Source of the DNA: Bacillus sp. SORGH_AS_0510
GTDB lineage: Bacteria; Bacillota; Bacilli; Bacillales; Cytobacillaceae
NCBI RefSeq assembly: GCF_030818775.1
Contig: NZ_JAUTAU010000001.1
Span: 3,104,001 to 3,168,000, forward strand
Direction: 5' to 3'
Length of the DNA: 64,000 nt
This document shows positions 45,181 to 53,619 of this stretch, in pieces (position 1 is the first letter of the stretch; each line of letters begins with the position of its first letter). A model generated the notes under the pieces. It saw nothing but the letters and a program-made list of their open reading frames with translations, did not search any database and had not been told where the DNA came from. The translations under genes and the position numbers were made by a program.

Positions 45181-45873
45181 CTATTCAAGCAGTCCATATT
45201 TCCGCTTAAATCGGGACAGGATTTTCAACCAAAGGTCACCAAATAAAAGCAAAAAGAAAACATTTGAAATGGCATGCATAGTATCGAAGGTTGCACTGCC
45301 AATTAAATAAACGAGGAAGGCCTTCCATTCAAAAGAACTTCCCGATTGAACGATGGATAAGAAACCCCATAAGTTCATAATCCAGCCAAACAAAAACCCC
45401 CATACAATGCCAAAGATGATCCTTCCTGTTTTCCTGTTCATAACCTTGGTAGTTCTCAACCATCCCGCCGTTAATCCAACTAACCCCCATGCAGCCATCT
45501 GCCAGGGAGTCCACGGTCCTTGTCCCAAAATCATATTTGAGGCAAGCGCAGCTACTGCACCAATAATAAAACCGCTCTCTGCACCAAATACAAAGCCAGA
45601 CATCATGATCACAAATGTAGTAGGCTGAACACTTGGGAGACTTGCAAATGGAATCCGTCCAACAGCCGCAATGGATGCTAATACTGCCAATAAAACGAGC
45701 TCCCTAGGTTCCACCTTTCGCCGCTCAAAGCGAACGAGAAAAACAAAGATGGCAAGAATGACAAAGCCGAAGCTCAACCATAAATACGCATCTTCCCACA
45801 GATACGTTGACCCTAATAAAAATACAAGAATAAATAAAATGAGTAAGACCTTTAACGCTTTGTTGCTACGCAT
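45181..45873 (-). CDS. ECF transporter S component, probable B12-specific (CbrT-like)
   Basis: Membrane protein of 230 residues with about six helices, of the ECF S-component superfamily. LLAVLASIAAVGRIPFASLPSVQPTTFVIMMSG is the substrate-binding core characteristic of CbrT/QueT-like proteins. It is the last gene of an operon behind a cobalamin riboswitch, and its start overlaps the fused ATPase gene by 22 bases. The assignment to cobalamin rests on the riboswitch and the DUF4430 genes. A role in precursor or cobinamide uptake is also possible. Confidence 0.85.
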   Translation of the reverse strand: MRSNKALKVLLILFILVFLLGSTYLWEDAYLWLSFGFVILAIFVFLVRFERRKVEPRELVLLAVLASIAAVGRIPFASLPSVQPTTFVIMMSGFVFGAESGFIIGAVAALASNMILGQGPWTPWQMAAWGLVGLTAGWLRTTKVMNRKTGRIIFGIVWGFLFGWIMNLWGFLSIVQSGSSFEWKAFLVYLIGSATFDTMHAISNVFFLLLFGDLWLKILSRFKRKYGLLE

Positions 45874-47495
45874 GGCCGGGAAACCTCCTCTAACGTCATC
45901 GGGGCTTCAGCCATACTATCTCGAAAAATCCGTTGTATCATTGTCGTATAAAAGAAATTCCCTTTAAAAAACTTCTTTGGTATCTCTTCAGAAGTAATTT
46001 TCCCTTGAAACATCATTCCACATTTCGTAGCATAAAGTGCTGCAAATTCAACATCATGAGTTGACATGAAAATGGTCATTCCCTTACTTCTTAGTGCTAA
46101 AAGAATCTTAGATAAGTTTTCTTTTGATAAAGGATCCAAGCCTTTTGTCGGTTCATCCAGCAAAAGTATCTCCGGCTTTCGTATTAACAAGCATGCTAAT
46201 GCTGCCTTTTGTAGCTCACCGCCACTCAAATCATAAGGATGGGAAGACATTAAATGAACAATACCTAATTCATTAAGCAATGCCTGTACTTCATTCATAT
46301 TGGTTAGGCCCCATTCTGCCATTGTAGCCTTTATTTCTTTTTCAATTGTGTCATGAATAAAAAAGAGCTTTGGGTTTTGTGGTAAATAGCCGATTTTTCC
46401 TATTAATTCCTTGTTTTTATATGCTTTTAAAGGCTTTCCTTCGAGAAAAATCTTCCCACTTTCCAACTTCATTAAACCAGCGAGGGCTTTAAGTAAAGTG
46501 GATTTACCTGAACCGTTTCCACCCAAAAGAGCATACCATTCACCCTTCTGTAAACTGAAAGTGAGCTCGTCTAATATTAGAATTTCCTGTTTATTATAGC
46601 GGTAAGACACATTGATCCCTTGCATTAGTTCTTTATCGGTCGAAATATCGGAAACTTTTTTTTCCTGATGAAGTGATTCAAATCCGACCCTTTGCGCCCA
46701 ATTTCTACCTTCCTTCACGCTTAAAGGAATCCTTCCATTGCCACCCATCCTTAGAAACAAGGCTGGAATACTAGGAATAAACGCTTTTTTGGGCGAATCC
46801 CAAATCTTAGGAAGAACTTCTCTCGGCTCCCCTGCTATTTCAATTCTTCCTTGATCCATCATGATAATCCGATCTGCTAATGTAAAAACCTCTTCCAGTC
46901 GATGTTCAGCAATAATAATCGTCATCCCAAATTCATCATTTAATCTTTTTAGTATATCTAAAAATTCCCTGGAACTAACCGGATCCAGCTGTGCTGTCGG
47001 CTCATCTAGCAATAAAATATTGGGCTGCATGAGAAGAACGGAAGCAAGATTAATTTGTTGTTTCTTTCCCCCCGAAAGTTCATGAGTTTTTCTGTGTAAC
47101 AAGGCCTCTGCTCCAAAAAAGTGAACCATTTCTGCTACCCTGTTTCTCATTTCATTCGTGTCTAGACCGATATTCTCCAGACCAAAAACGATTTCATGCA
47201 AAACGTCATCTGCAACCATCTGATTTTCTGGATCTTGAAAAACAAAGCCGATCTCCTTTGAAACCCCTTCTGTACTTTGACTAGTTTGATCATTGAATAA
47301 AATTTGCCCTACAAGAGTTCCATGGGGCTGAATTTCTTTTTTTAATAATCGTAAGAGCGTGCTTTTTCCTGAACCGGATGCACCGAACAGCACGACAAAT
47401 TCACCTTTATTAATTTTAAGTGATAGCTCCCTTATGGCAGGTTCTGAACAATCTGGATATGTGAAAGTGACATCATTCAATTCAATAAACGCCAT
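45852..47495 (-). CDS. ECF transporter ATPase with two fused ABC domains
   Basis: Fused energising ATPase of about 547 residues for the ECF importer. Domain 1: Walker A GASGSGKST, signature LSGGKKQQ, Walker B ILLLDEPTAQLDP. Domain 2 (after about residue 270): GGNGSGKST, LSGGELQK, ILLLDEPTKGLDP. Both sites look competent. Most bacilli encode EcfA1 and EcfA2 separately; the fusion is typical of dedicated (not shared) modules such as CbrU or YkoD. The ATG at 47495 follows GGTGG and overlaps the end of ecfT by 19 bases. Confidence 0.92.
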   Translation of the reverse strand: MAFIELNDVTFTYPDCSEPAIRELSLKINKGEFVVLFGASGSGKSTLLRLLKKEIQPHGTLVGQILFNDQTSQSTEGVSKEIGFVFQDPENQMVADDVLHEIVFGLENIGLDTNEMRNRVAEMVHFFGAEALLHRKTHELSGGKKQQINLASVLLMQPNILLLDEPTAQLDPVSSREFLDILKRLNDEFGMTIIIAEHRLEEVFTLADRIIMMDQGRIEIAGEPREVLPKIWDSPKKAFIPSIPALFLRMGGNGRIPLSVKEGRNWAQRVGFESLHQEKKVSDISTDKELMQGINVSYRYNKQEILILDELTFSLQKGEWYALLGGNGSGKSTLLKALAGLMKLESGKIFLEGKPLKAYKNKELIGKIGYLPQNPKLFFIHDTIEKEIKATMAEWGLTNMNEVQALLNELGIVHLMSSHPYDLSGGELQKAALACLLIRKPEILLLDEPTKGLDPLSKENLSKILLALRSKGMTIFMSTHDVEFAALYATKCGMMFQGKITSEEIPKKFFKGNFFYTTMIQRIFRDSMAEAPMTLEEVSRPCVATKR

Positions 47496-48355
47496 CGGAA
47501 CATTCCACCTACTTCTACTATGATAGGAAAACTTAAGAACATTAAATAACAAGCATATGTTATGATATCCATCCCAGTGAACTGCCACGCTTCCATAATT
47601 GGATAGATGGTCAGGACCCCGTAACCTGAAAAGCGTTCAATGATAATGAAAGCAAAAAGGACAACTAAATACAAAATAGATAGGAAATCTGATTTCTTCC
47701 ACTTAAAATACTCGTAAGAGGAACGGTTTGCCTTCCCATATCCCCTTGCATTCATTGAATCCGCTGTTTGAATTGCTTCCTCTAGCGAATAGGTTAATAG
47801 CGTCTGTATATACAGCATTCCCGTCTTGACCCTTGTGTTCCATTTGCCATGGGCTACAGACATTCCTTTACTCTTTTGAACAATCGAAATTTCCTCCATT
47901 CTTCTTCTCATTAATGGAATAAATCGGAGGGTCAACATCAATAGAACAGCAAATTGCGGCATGATTTTTGAAAAGAGAAATAGTAACTTATTAGGTGTCA
48001 TGATGATGTTATAAGAAATAAATAAAACAATAATACCAATAATGGACATGGCATTCATTCCACCATAAAGCACTGCCTCCAATGTAACCCGATGCTGTTT
48101 GAATTCAAAGAGTAGATGCCTACCCCTCTCATTAAATAGCGGATTAGTAATGATCATGAGAAGAAAGGTACATATAATAAAAATATACCAACGCCGAATT
48201 CCTTTTAATTGGTCATGTATGTAGTTAATAATAAAAACAACTATTAATCCGGTAACAAGAAAAATAGGATGTAACATAATAATTAAAAGGGTCACAGCCC
48301 CAACATAAAAAAGAAAGGATACAAGAGGATGAAGACGTTCAAAACGATCTTTCAT
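47477..48355 (-). CDS. ECF transporter transmembrane coupling component (EcfT)
   Basis: Coupling protein of 292 residues with five to six helices, which links the ATPase to the S component. The first coupling helix ends in ADSMNARGYGKANRSSY, containing the Ala/Gly-Arg-Gly motif that docks on the ATPase; MEEISIVQKSKGMSVAHG is the other cytoplasmic segment. It begins 18 bases after the lipoprotein gene. Together with the fused ATPase and S component it makes a complete dedicated ECF module. Confidence 0.92.
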   Translation of the reverse strand: MKDRFERLHPLVSFLFYVGAVTLLIIMLHPIFLVTGLIVVFIINYIHDQLKGIRRWYIFIICTFLLMIITNPLFNERGRHLLFEFKQHRVTLEAVLYGGMNAMSIIGIIVLFISYNIIMTPNKLLFLFSKIMPQFAVLLMLTLRFIPLMRRRMEEISIVQKSKGMSVAHGKWNTRVKTGMLYIQTLLTYSLEEAIQTADSMNARGYGKANRSSYEYFKWKKSDFLSILYLVVLFAFIIIERFSGYGVLTIYPIMEAWQFTGMDIITYACYLMFLSFPIIVEVGGMFRWRLLN

Positions 48356-48373
48356 CCTAAGTTCCCCTCACTT

Positions 48374-49108
48374 TTATTCGGTATATAAGCATTCAATCCG
48401 ATCACCATCTTTAATTTTTGTAACCCCAATACTCTTTGTGAGGCTAACTCCATTTTGTTTGAAGACCCAGCCGCTTTTTGCACCGTAATCAAACTCATAA
48501 ATGTTATCAATTCCTTCAATATAGGCAGTTGCTCCGCTTCCACGAGAATCTATAACAATCCCTTTGCTTTTAGCTGTTCCTACAATAATATCATAGATGG
48601 TGTCACCATCCTTAAACGTAACTTTTGTGGAAGCTAAAATTGTCCCGCGGTCCTTTGGTCCGACAATGGATAATGTTACAGTTGTGTCCGGCTTTGGTGT
48701 TGTAGTTGTACTTGGCTTTGATGCGGGAGTAGTTGACGATGGCTTCTGGGTTGCTGTACTAGGTGAACTACTTTTAGTTGAAGTAGAAGCCGTATTTGTT
48801 TTTGCAGTCGTTGGTTGCTGTTGATTAGTTGGACTCGTTTGCTTAGGCGTACTAGATTGGGTTGTAGCCTGACTTTCTTTCTTCTCTTCCGTAGCCGTAA
48901 CTGTTGAAACTGTTGTTTGGTTCTGCTCACTATTTTCTACTACCTTTGTTTCTTCCTTACTCTCTTGTTCTTTTGGTTTTACTACTGAAACACTTTCTTT
49001 CTCTTTTTTGGTTTCCTTTGCCGTTTGTTCAGTTGCTCCACAACCGACTAAGGAGAACAGAACGAATAATAAAGTAAGTAATGTTGTTGTTTTTAACCAT
49101 TTTTTCAT
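48374..49108 (-). CDS. DUF4430 (transcobalamin-like) lipoprotein
   Basis: Lipoprotein of 244 residues. The lipobox is LFSLVGCGATE with Cys near residue 23, followed by about 120 residues of low-complexity Thr/Ser/Gln/Pro/Lys linker, long enough to cross much of the cell wall. The last 90 residues are a DUF4430 domain (VTLSIVGPKDRGTIL...KSGWVFKQNGVSLTKSIG), the fold of the C-terminal domain of transcobalamin. It probably hands cobalamin from the wall-anchored protein to the ECF importer; this is inferred. The ATG at 49108, behind GAGGAGG, replaces a longer reading that would begin in the gap. Confidence 0.87.
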   Translation of the reverse strand: MKKWLKTTTLLTLLFVLFSLVGCGATEQTAKETKKEKESVSVVKPKEQESKEETKVVENSEQNQTTVSTVTATEEKKESQATTQSSTPKQTSPTNQQQPTTAKTNTASTSTKSSSPSTATQKPSSTTPASKPSTTTTPKPDTTVTLSIVGPKDRGTILASTKVTFKDGDTIYDIIVGTAKSKGIVIDSRGSGATAYIEGIDNIYEFDYGAKSGWVFKQNGVSLTKSIGVTKIKDGDRIECLYTE

Positions 49109-49162
49109 GATGTACCCTCCTCTTGGGTGAGGCTGACTAAAAGGAGTCAGCCTCATCATTAC

Positions 49163-50971
49163 TTATGAAAATCTTTTTCTTTGCTTCAAATAAACTAAAC
49201 TTCCAATCAGAATAAGCAATAAGCCAACCGCTAGCAGGTTATATATATCTGTTGCTGTGTTTGGTAACTTATGTCCCGTAACACCATTACTATTGTTATT
49301 TTTATTCTCAGTTGGTTGTGCAGTTGTATCCTCTGTAGGTGTTTGAGTGTCAGGCTTATTTGTTTCTGGCTTTTCCGTTTCTGGCTTTTGTTCAACTAAT
49401 GGAAGTTGGTACAAAGAGCCTTTGCCTTTTATAAAAAGCTGATAGGAAGCTAATGCCTGAATCCCCTGTGAAGTAGTGAATGCATCACTCACATCTCCGC
49501 CTTGCCAATCAAAGCCCCCATCGGCATTTTGAAAAGTTAGGAAATATTCAACAAGACCAGAAAATGAGCTTGTATTCGCATCCACACCTAATGTGGAAAG
49601 TGCAATAATAACTTGTGCTGCTGTGGAGCTATTATCTATTTTTGAAGCTTTATATTGTGATGATAAATAGTTGATGGCTGCATCCACTTTCTCCTTAACT
49701 TCCGCTTTTTCTTTATATGGAGCAAGGGCTGTTAAAATCATCGCTGTTGTATCAATATCGCTGGTAGTTGTCTCATCCCAGGCCCAGCCGCCATCTTGAT
49801 TTTGTTTATCAATTAAATGATTCAATAATTTTTCACGTGTCCATTGGGCAGAATCTGGTACAGAAAAGTTTGCACTATCCAAAGCAATCAATGCATAGGA
49901 AACTCCGATTAGCCCTTGCTTTGTGACATTACCATTGTAGATGGATTCAACCAAATTATAGCCTTCCACATTAGTAGGATCTCCACCGGCAGCGAGTATA
50001 CCAAGAACATAACGTTCAGTATCCGTTATTCTATTGAACTTTCCTTGCTTTTCTTTGACTAGTGATTTAACTGAATTAAGGTATGTTGATGGAATCGTTT
50101 TTCCTGTTTGTTTTAATGAGATGACTTCCCATTCGCCAATTTGATTCTGCAACACATATTTGCTGGCTGAATCAACAGAAGTTTGGATGGTTTTATCAGA
50201 AACTGTTCCTCCAGGTGGATTTGGGTTTGGGTTTGTTTCTCCACCTGTATTCCCTTCATCTGGTGCCTGCCAAGATTCTAACTGAAAACTAATTTGATTG
50301 CCTGGCTGAATTCCAAATGAATCTGCGCCGACATCAGCCATTTTCCCGTCTACGTAAAAAGCCCAAAAATTTGTTCCTTCGGCTTCAATACCGTTAATGG
50401 ATGTAATCATTTTGCCATATTGACTCTCACTGTAGCCAACTTTATCAGGACCTAGGGCCACTTGTAAAAGCTGAAATGCTGTTGGACTGCCAATTACTTC
50501 AATACCTGATAAATCAGTAACTGTACCCTTCTCACCATTTACCACTTTCAATGAAACTGTTTTTTGTGGCGTTTTTGTCCAATCTGTCAGCCGGAAGGTT
50601 AATTGATCCCCATTTTGTACGATATAGCTGTCGGATCCCACCTGTGCAGACACTCCGTTAATAAAGAATGCCCAATAATTCGTCCCTTCCGCTTTTATCC
50701 CATTAATACCCGTTAACATTTTTCCATATGAGCTATCTGTAAATTCAACGTTACTTTCTCCAACAGTATGTATTAGTGCTTCTGTTGCAGTTTCCTTTTC
50801 GCCCAATTGAACGGTTGTTTTAGCTAGAATGGGATTGGACTCATCTGTTCCAATTACCGTGATGGTTCCTTGTTTTCCCTGTTCTGCTGCTAATACAGGT
50901 GCTTGGAAGCCACTTGTTATTAACGTGAACATTAAAAGCATAACTAACCATAAATTACTTTTCTTCACCAT
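49163..50971 (-). CDS. wall-anchored transcobalamin-like protein: two DUF4430 domains plus prenyltransferase-type alpha/alpha barrel
   Basis: Secreted protein of 602 residues. The signal peptide ends near PVLAAEQ (28-31). Two DUF4430 domains follow (about 35-130 and 137-235), each with a GINGIKAEGTNYWAFFINGV-like core. From about 255 to 530 come helical repeats with QNQDGGWAWDE and QNADGGFDWQG, as in squalene/prenyltransferase barrels and in the N-terminal domain of intrinsic factor. A Pro/Thr/Lys linker leads to the sorting signal KLPNTATD, a hydrophobic helix and the tail QRKRFS. LPNTA is the motif used by class D sortases of bacilli. First gene after the cobalamin riboswitch. Binding to B12 is inferred, not shown. 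Confidence 0.87.
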   Translation of the reverse strand: MVKKSNLWLVMLLMFTLITSGFQAPVLAAEQGKQGTITVIGTDESNPILAKTTVQLGEKETATEALIHTVGESNVEFTDSSYGKMLTGINGIKAEGTNYWAFFINGVSAQVGSDSYIVQNGDQLTFRLTDWTKTPQKTVSLKVVNGEKGTVTDLSGIEVIGSPTAFQLLQVALGPDKVGYSESQYGKMITSINGIEAEGTNFWAFYVDGKMADVGADSFGIQPGNQISFQLESWQAPDEGNTGGETNPNPNPPGGTVSDKTIQTSVDSASKYVLQNQIGEWEVISLKQTGKTIPSTYLNSVKSLVKEKQGKFNRITDTERYVLGILAAGGDPTNVEGYNLVESIYNGNVTKQGLIGVSYALIALDSANFSVPDSAQWTREKLLNHLIDKQNQDGGWAWDETTTSDIDTTAMILTALAPYKEKAEVKEKVDAAINYLSSQYKASKIDNSSTAAQVIIALSTLGVDANTSSFSGLVEYFLTFQNADGGFDWQGGDVSDAFTTSQGIQALASYQLFIKGKGSLYQLPLVEQKPETEKPETNKPDTQTPTEDTTAQPTENKNNNSNGVTGHKLPNTATDIYNLLAVGLLLILIGSLVYLKQRKRFS

Positions 50972-51006
50972 TTTCGAGACTCTTCCTTTCCAGATTAAAT
51001 AGACAT

Positions 51007-51039
51007 AAAAAAATCCCCCTATCAGGAGGAGGAGTGTTA
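51007..51039 (-). terminator. Riboswitch-controlled terminator and antiterminator partner
   Basis: On the minus strand CCTCCT-GAT-AGGGGG followed by ATTTTTTT is an intrinsic terminator just before the coding start. The competing strand AGGAGAGTGTTA (51079-51090) can pair with TAACACTCCTCCT (51027-51039), which would disrupt it. This is the likely expression platform. Confidence 0.7.
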
Positions 51040-51109
51040 TGTACGTTAAGGAAGAAACGAGAAAACCGCTTCAATTCTTAACACTCTCCTATCCGCGTAG
51101 GCCGTTGTG

Positions 51110-51280
51110 TTCAAAAACAGGCAGGTTTCCTGGCTCATGATCTTCGCTCCCTAAGTCTTCCCATCTATCGACAGTGACATGTTTAGGTTGCTCCCATTTA
51201 CAGTGGCGGGACCGCGTTGGCTTTTAACCAACTTCCCTATTAAGCTAATAATCTTGTAAAAGACCTTAGCACCTGTTTTA
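51110..51280 (-). promoter_or_regulatory. Cobalamin (AdoCbl) riboswitch
   Basis: On the minus strand the element opens GGTGCTAAGG, continues with AGGGAAGTTGGT and GCCAACGCGGTCCCGCCACTGT, which holds the B12 box GCCACTG, then GGGAGCAACC, CATGTCACTG, GGAAGACTTAGGGAGCGA and ends GAGCCAGGAAACCTGCCTG. All conserved blocks of the Rfam Cobalamin class are in order. It precedes the DUF4430-ECF operon. A TATAAT at 51307-51312 may be its -10. Confidence 0.95.
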
Positions 51281-51370
51281 CCAATTTATTTTTTTATGTT
51301 AATCCTATTATAGTAAAAGACAGTTACATTTGTATATATTTTATATCTATATATTGTTGCTTTTTTTGAT

Positions 51371-51463
51371 TCGCTGATAAATTCTTAGATTCGCTGATAA
51401 CAGTTAATAATTCGCTGATAAATTTCTAGATTCGCTGATAAACCTAGAAATTCCGCTGATAAA
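51371..51463. repeat. Phased short-repeat array, TTCGCTGATAA family (5 units)
   Basis: TCGCTGATAA cores at 51371, 51391, 51412, 51432 and 51453 (the last CCGCTGATAA): spacing 20, 21, 20, 21. It is the reverse complement of the unit in the array at 16171. It lies between the ribH terminator and the cobalamin riboswitch promoter. With the riboswitch it accounts for the 656-base gap; the remaining stretch 51475-51560 shows nothing clear. Confidence 0.88.
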
Positions 51464-51570
51464 TAACTTACCTCTTAAACTATTGTGTAATTTTACACTG
51501 CACTGTGCAATTTTTGCATAAATAAATAAAAAAACGGAATCCAATCATTAATAAATTAGTCATTTTCCAT

Positions 51571-51610
51571 AAAAAATAGGAGAGGGCACATTACCTTCTC
51601 CTATTTTTTA
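51571..51610. terminator. Terminator of the riboflavin operon
   Basis: AAATAGGAGA / TCTCCTATTT stem around GGGCACATTACC, with A/T tracts on both sides, 18 bases after the ribH stop. Confidence 0.88.
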
Positions 51611-51627
51611 GCTTTCAAGTGTAATGA

Positions 51628-52098
51628 TTATTGCTCAAGATTTCTGCATAAATTAGCCATTTCTATTGCAGCGACTGCGGCATCCCAGCCCTTGTTGCCA
51701 GCTTTTGTTCCAGCACGCTCTACAGCTTGTTCAATTGATTCTGTCGTTAATACACCGAAAATGACAGGTATTCCACTATTAATTGATGCAGCAGAAACTC
51801 CCTTTGCTGCTTCATTACAAACGTAATCAAAGTGAGGTGTTGCGCCGCGAATAACTGTACCAAGTGTAATCACGGCATCATATTTTTTACTATTTGCCAT
51901 TTTTTGTGCAATCAATGGAATTTCAAATGCACCTGGAACCCAAGCAACATCGACATTGGATTCATCTACCCCATGTCTTTTCAGCGCATCCTGTGCTCCA
52001 CCTAATAATTTACTCGTAATAAATTCATTAAATCGGCCAACCACGATTCCAACTTTTAATCCTGATCCAACTAAATTTCCTTCAAATGTGTGTCCCAT
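51628..52098 (-). CDS. ribH: 6,7-dimethyl-8-ribityllumazine synthase
   Basis: Condenses 5-amino-6-ribitylaminouracil with dihydroxybutanone phosphate to lumazine, the penultimate riboflavin step. The 156-residue protein starts [28 protein letters not shown] and contains [24 protein letters not shown] with the catalytic His near 88, and [16 protein letters not shown], all typical of the capsid-forming enzyme. It is the last gene of the ribD-E-BA-H order but is separated from ribBA by an inserted MITE copy E. GGAGG precedes the ATG just beyond the right-hand side of that spacer. Confidence 0.96.
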   Translation of the reverse strand: MGHTFEGNLVGSGLKVGIVVGRFNEFITSKLLGGAQDALKRHGVDESNVDVAWVPGAFEIPLIAQKMANSKKYDAVITLGTVIRGATPHFDYVCNEAAKGVSAASINSGIPVIFGVLTTESIEQAVERAGTKAGNKGWDAAVAAIEMANLCRNLEQ

Positions 52099-52134
52099 GT
52101 AAATGCCTCCAAATAATTAATTTTATTTATATAT

Positions 52135-52377
52135 TCACTCTTTAAAATTGCCTGTTGATTTCCGCTCCAGGTGCGAGCGGTTCGTGGGTGTTTCGGCGAG
52201 CTTCCTCGGCGAAAAGCGCCTGCGGGGTCTCCCCTGAACCATACTCCCACAGGACATTGAGTTGCATCTTGAATCCTCCCACGCACGAAGGAAATGCGAT
52301 AGCATTTTCGAGGAGTCTTCGCACCTTCCGCTCCAATCAACAGGGTAAAAAATTCAGAAATGTTCTTTAACACAACA
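52135..52377 (+). mobile_element. MITE-like element, copy E (long form), inside the rib operon
   Basis: Left end TCACTCTTTAAA, right end TTTAACACAACA; inner ends CTGTTGATT and AATCAACAG. The stem that reads GGCACGA / TCGTGCC elsewhere reads GGTGCGA (52170-52176) / TCGCACC (52319-52325), two compensatory changes. It carries the extra module with GAAATGCGATAGCATTTTC. Inserted between ribBA and ribH; transcription toward ribH must pass through it. No clear target duplication remains. Confidence 0.87.
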
Positions 52378-52382
52378 TATAA

Positions 52383-53576
52383 TTAATAATGAAACATATG
52401 TCCTAACTTATCATGCTTGGTTCTTAGGTAATTCGCATTTTCTTTACGCATTTCCATTTGAAGCGGCACCCGTTCCACTACCTCAAGGTCATAGCCCTTC
52501 AAACCTTTTATTTTTCTTGGATTATTCGTTAACAGCATCATCTTTTTTATCCCAAGATCCTTAAGGATTTGTGCACCAATGCCATATTCTCTTAGGTCAG
52601 CACCAAAGCCAAGTTTTTCATTCGCCTCAACCGTATCATAGCCTTCTTCTTGAAGCTTATACGCTCTCATTTTGTTTAACAAGCCAATTCCCCGTCCTTC
52701 CTGTCTCATGTACAGAAGGACACCATTGCCCGCTTGTTCGATCTGACTTAAAGCAGCATGCAGCTGTGGACCACAATCACAGCGGTAAGAACCAAATACA
52801 TCACCTGTTAAACATTCTGAATGAACCCGAACCAAGACTGGCTTTTCAGGGTCAATTTCACCCTTTACTAATGCCACATGCTCTTTATCATCAACAAGAT
52901 TGGAGTACCCTACAGCTTTAAAGGTACCGAATTCAGTTGGCAAATTAATTTCTATTTCTCTTTTTACCAAGTTGTCCTTTTTGTTTCGGTATTCAATCAA
53001 GTCTTTAATGGTAATCATTTTGACATTTAGATCATCCGCAATTTTTCTTAGCTGAGGGACACGTGCCATTGTCCCATCCTCATTCATGATTTCACAGATG
53101 ACACCGGCTGGCTTTGCCCCGCATAATTTTGCTAAATCAACCGCCGCCTCGGTATGTCCAGTTCGGCGGAGCACCCCACCTTTTTTGGCAATAAGAGGGA
53201 AGATATGCCCGGGTCTTTTAAAATCACTTGGTTTAGCTTCAGGATCAAGCATACTTAAGACGGTTGCTGACCGTTCATAAGCAGAAATTCCTGTCGTTGA
53301 AAACTTATGGTCAATACTTACCGTAAAGGCCGTTCCATGTGGATCCGTATTCTTTGAAACCATTGGAAATAAATCGAGCTTCTGTGCTAACCCTTCCTCA
53401 ACCGGTACACAAACAAGACCTCTACCGTGAGTAACCATTAAGTTAATAACAGAGGGTGTCGTTTTTTCAGCAAGGGCAATAAAATCCCCTTCATTTTCAC
53501 GATCCTCGTCATCACAAACAATGATAACTTTTCCCTCTTTTAAATCGGATAGTGCTTCCTCTATTGTATTAAACAT
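52383..53576 (-). CDS. ribBA: bifunctional DHBP synthase / GTP cyclohydrolase II
   Basis: Fused riboflavin enzyme of about 397 residues. N-terminal DHBP synthase (about 1-200) with [15 protein letters not shown] and [13 protein letters not shown] makes dihydroxybutanone phosphate from ribulose 5-phosphate. C-terminal GTP cyclohydrolase II with the zinc cysteines in [20 protein letters not shown] and RQEGRGIGL opens GTP. The ATG at 53576 follows AAGGAG with an 8-base spacer; a GTG three codons earlier overlaps that site. It lies between ribE and MITE copy E. Confidence 0.96.
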   Translation of the reverse strand: MFNTIEEALSDLKEGKVIIVCDDEDRENEGDFIALAEKTTPSVINLMVTHGRGLVCVPVEEGLAQKLDLFPMVSKNTDPHGTAFTVSIDHKFSTTGISAYERSATVLSMLDPEAKPSDFKRPGHIFPLIAKKGGVLRRTGHTEAAVDLAKLCGAKPAGVICEIMNEDGTMARVPQLRKIADDLNVKMITIKDLIEYRNKKDNLVKREIEINLPTEFGTFKAVGYSNLVDDKEHVALVKGEIDPEKPVLVRVHSECLTGDVFGSYRCDCGPQLHAALSQIEQAGNGVLLYMRQEGRGIGLLNKMRAYKLQEEGYDTVEANEKLGFGADLREYGIGAQILKDLGIKKMMLLTNNPRKIKGLKGYDLEVVERVPLQMEMRKENANYLRTKHDKLGHMFHY

Positions 53577-53619
53577 ACCACTCACTCCTTTTCATCCGTT
53601 TAAAAACGTACATGATGGC

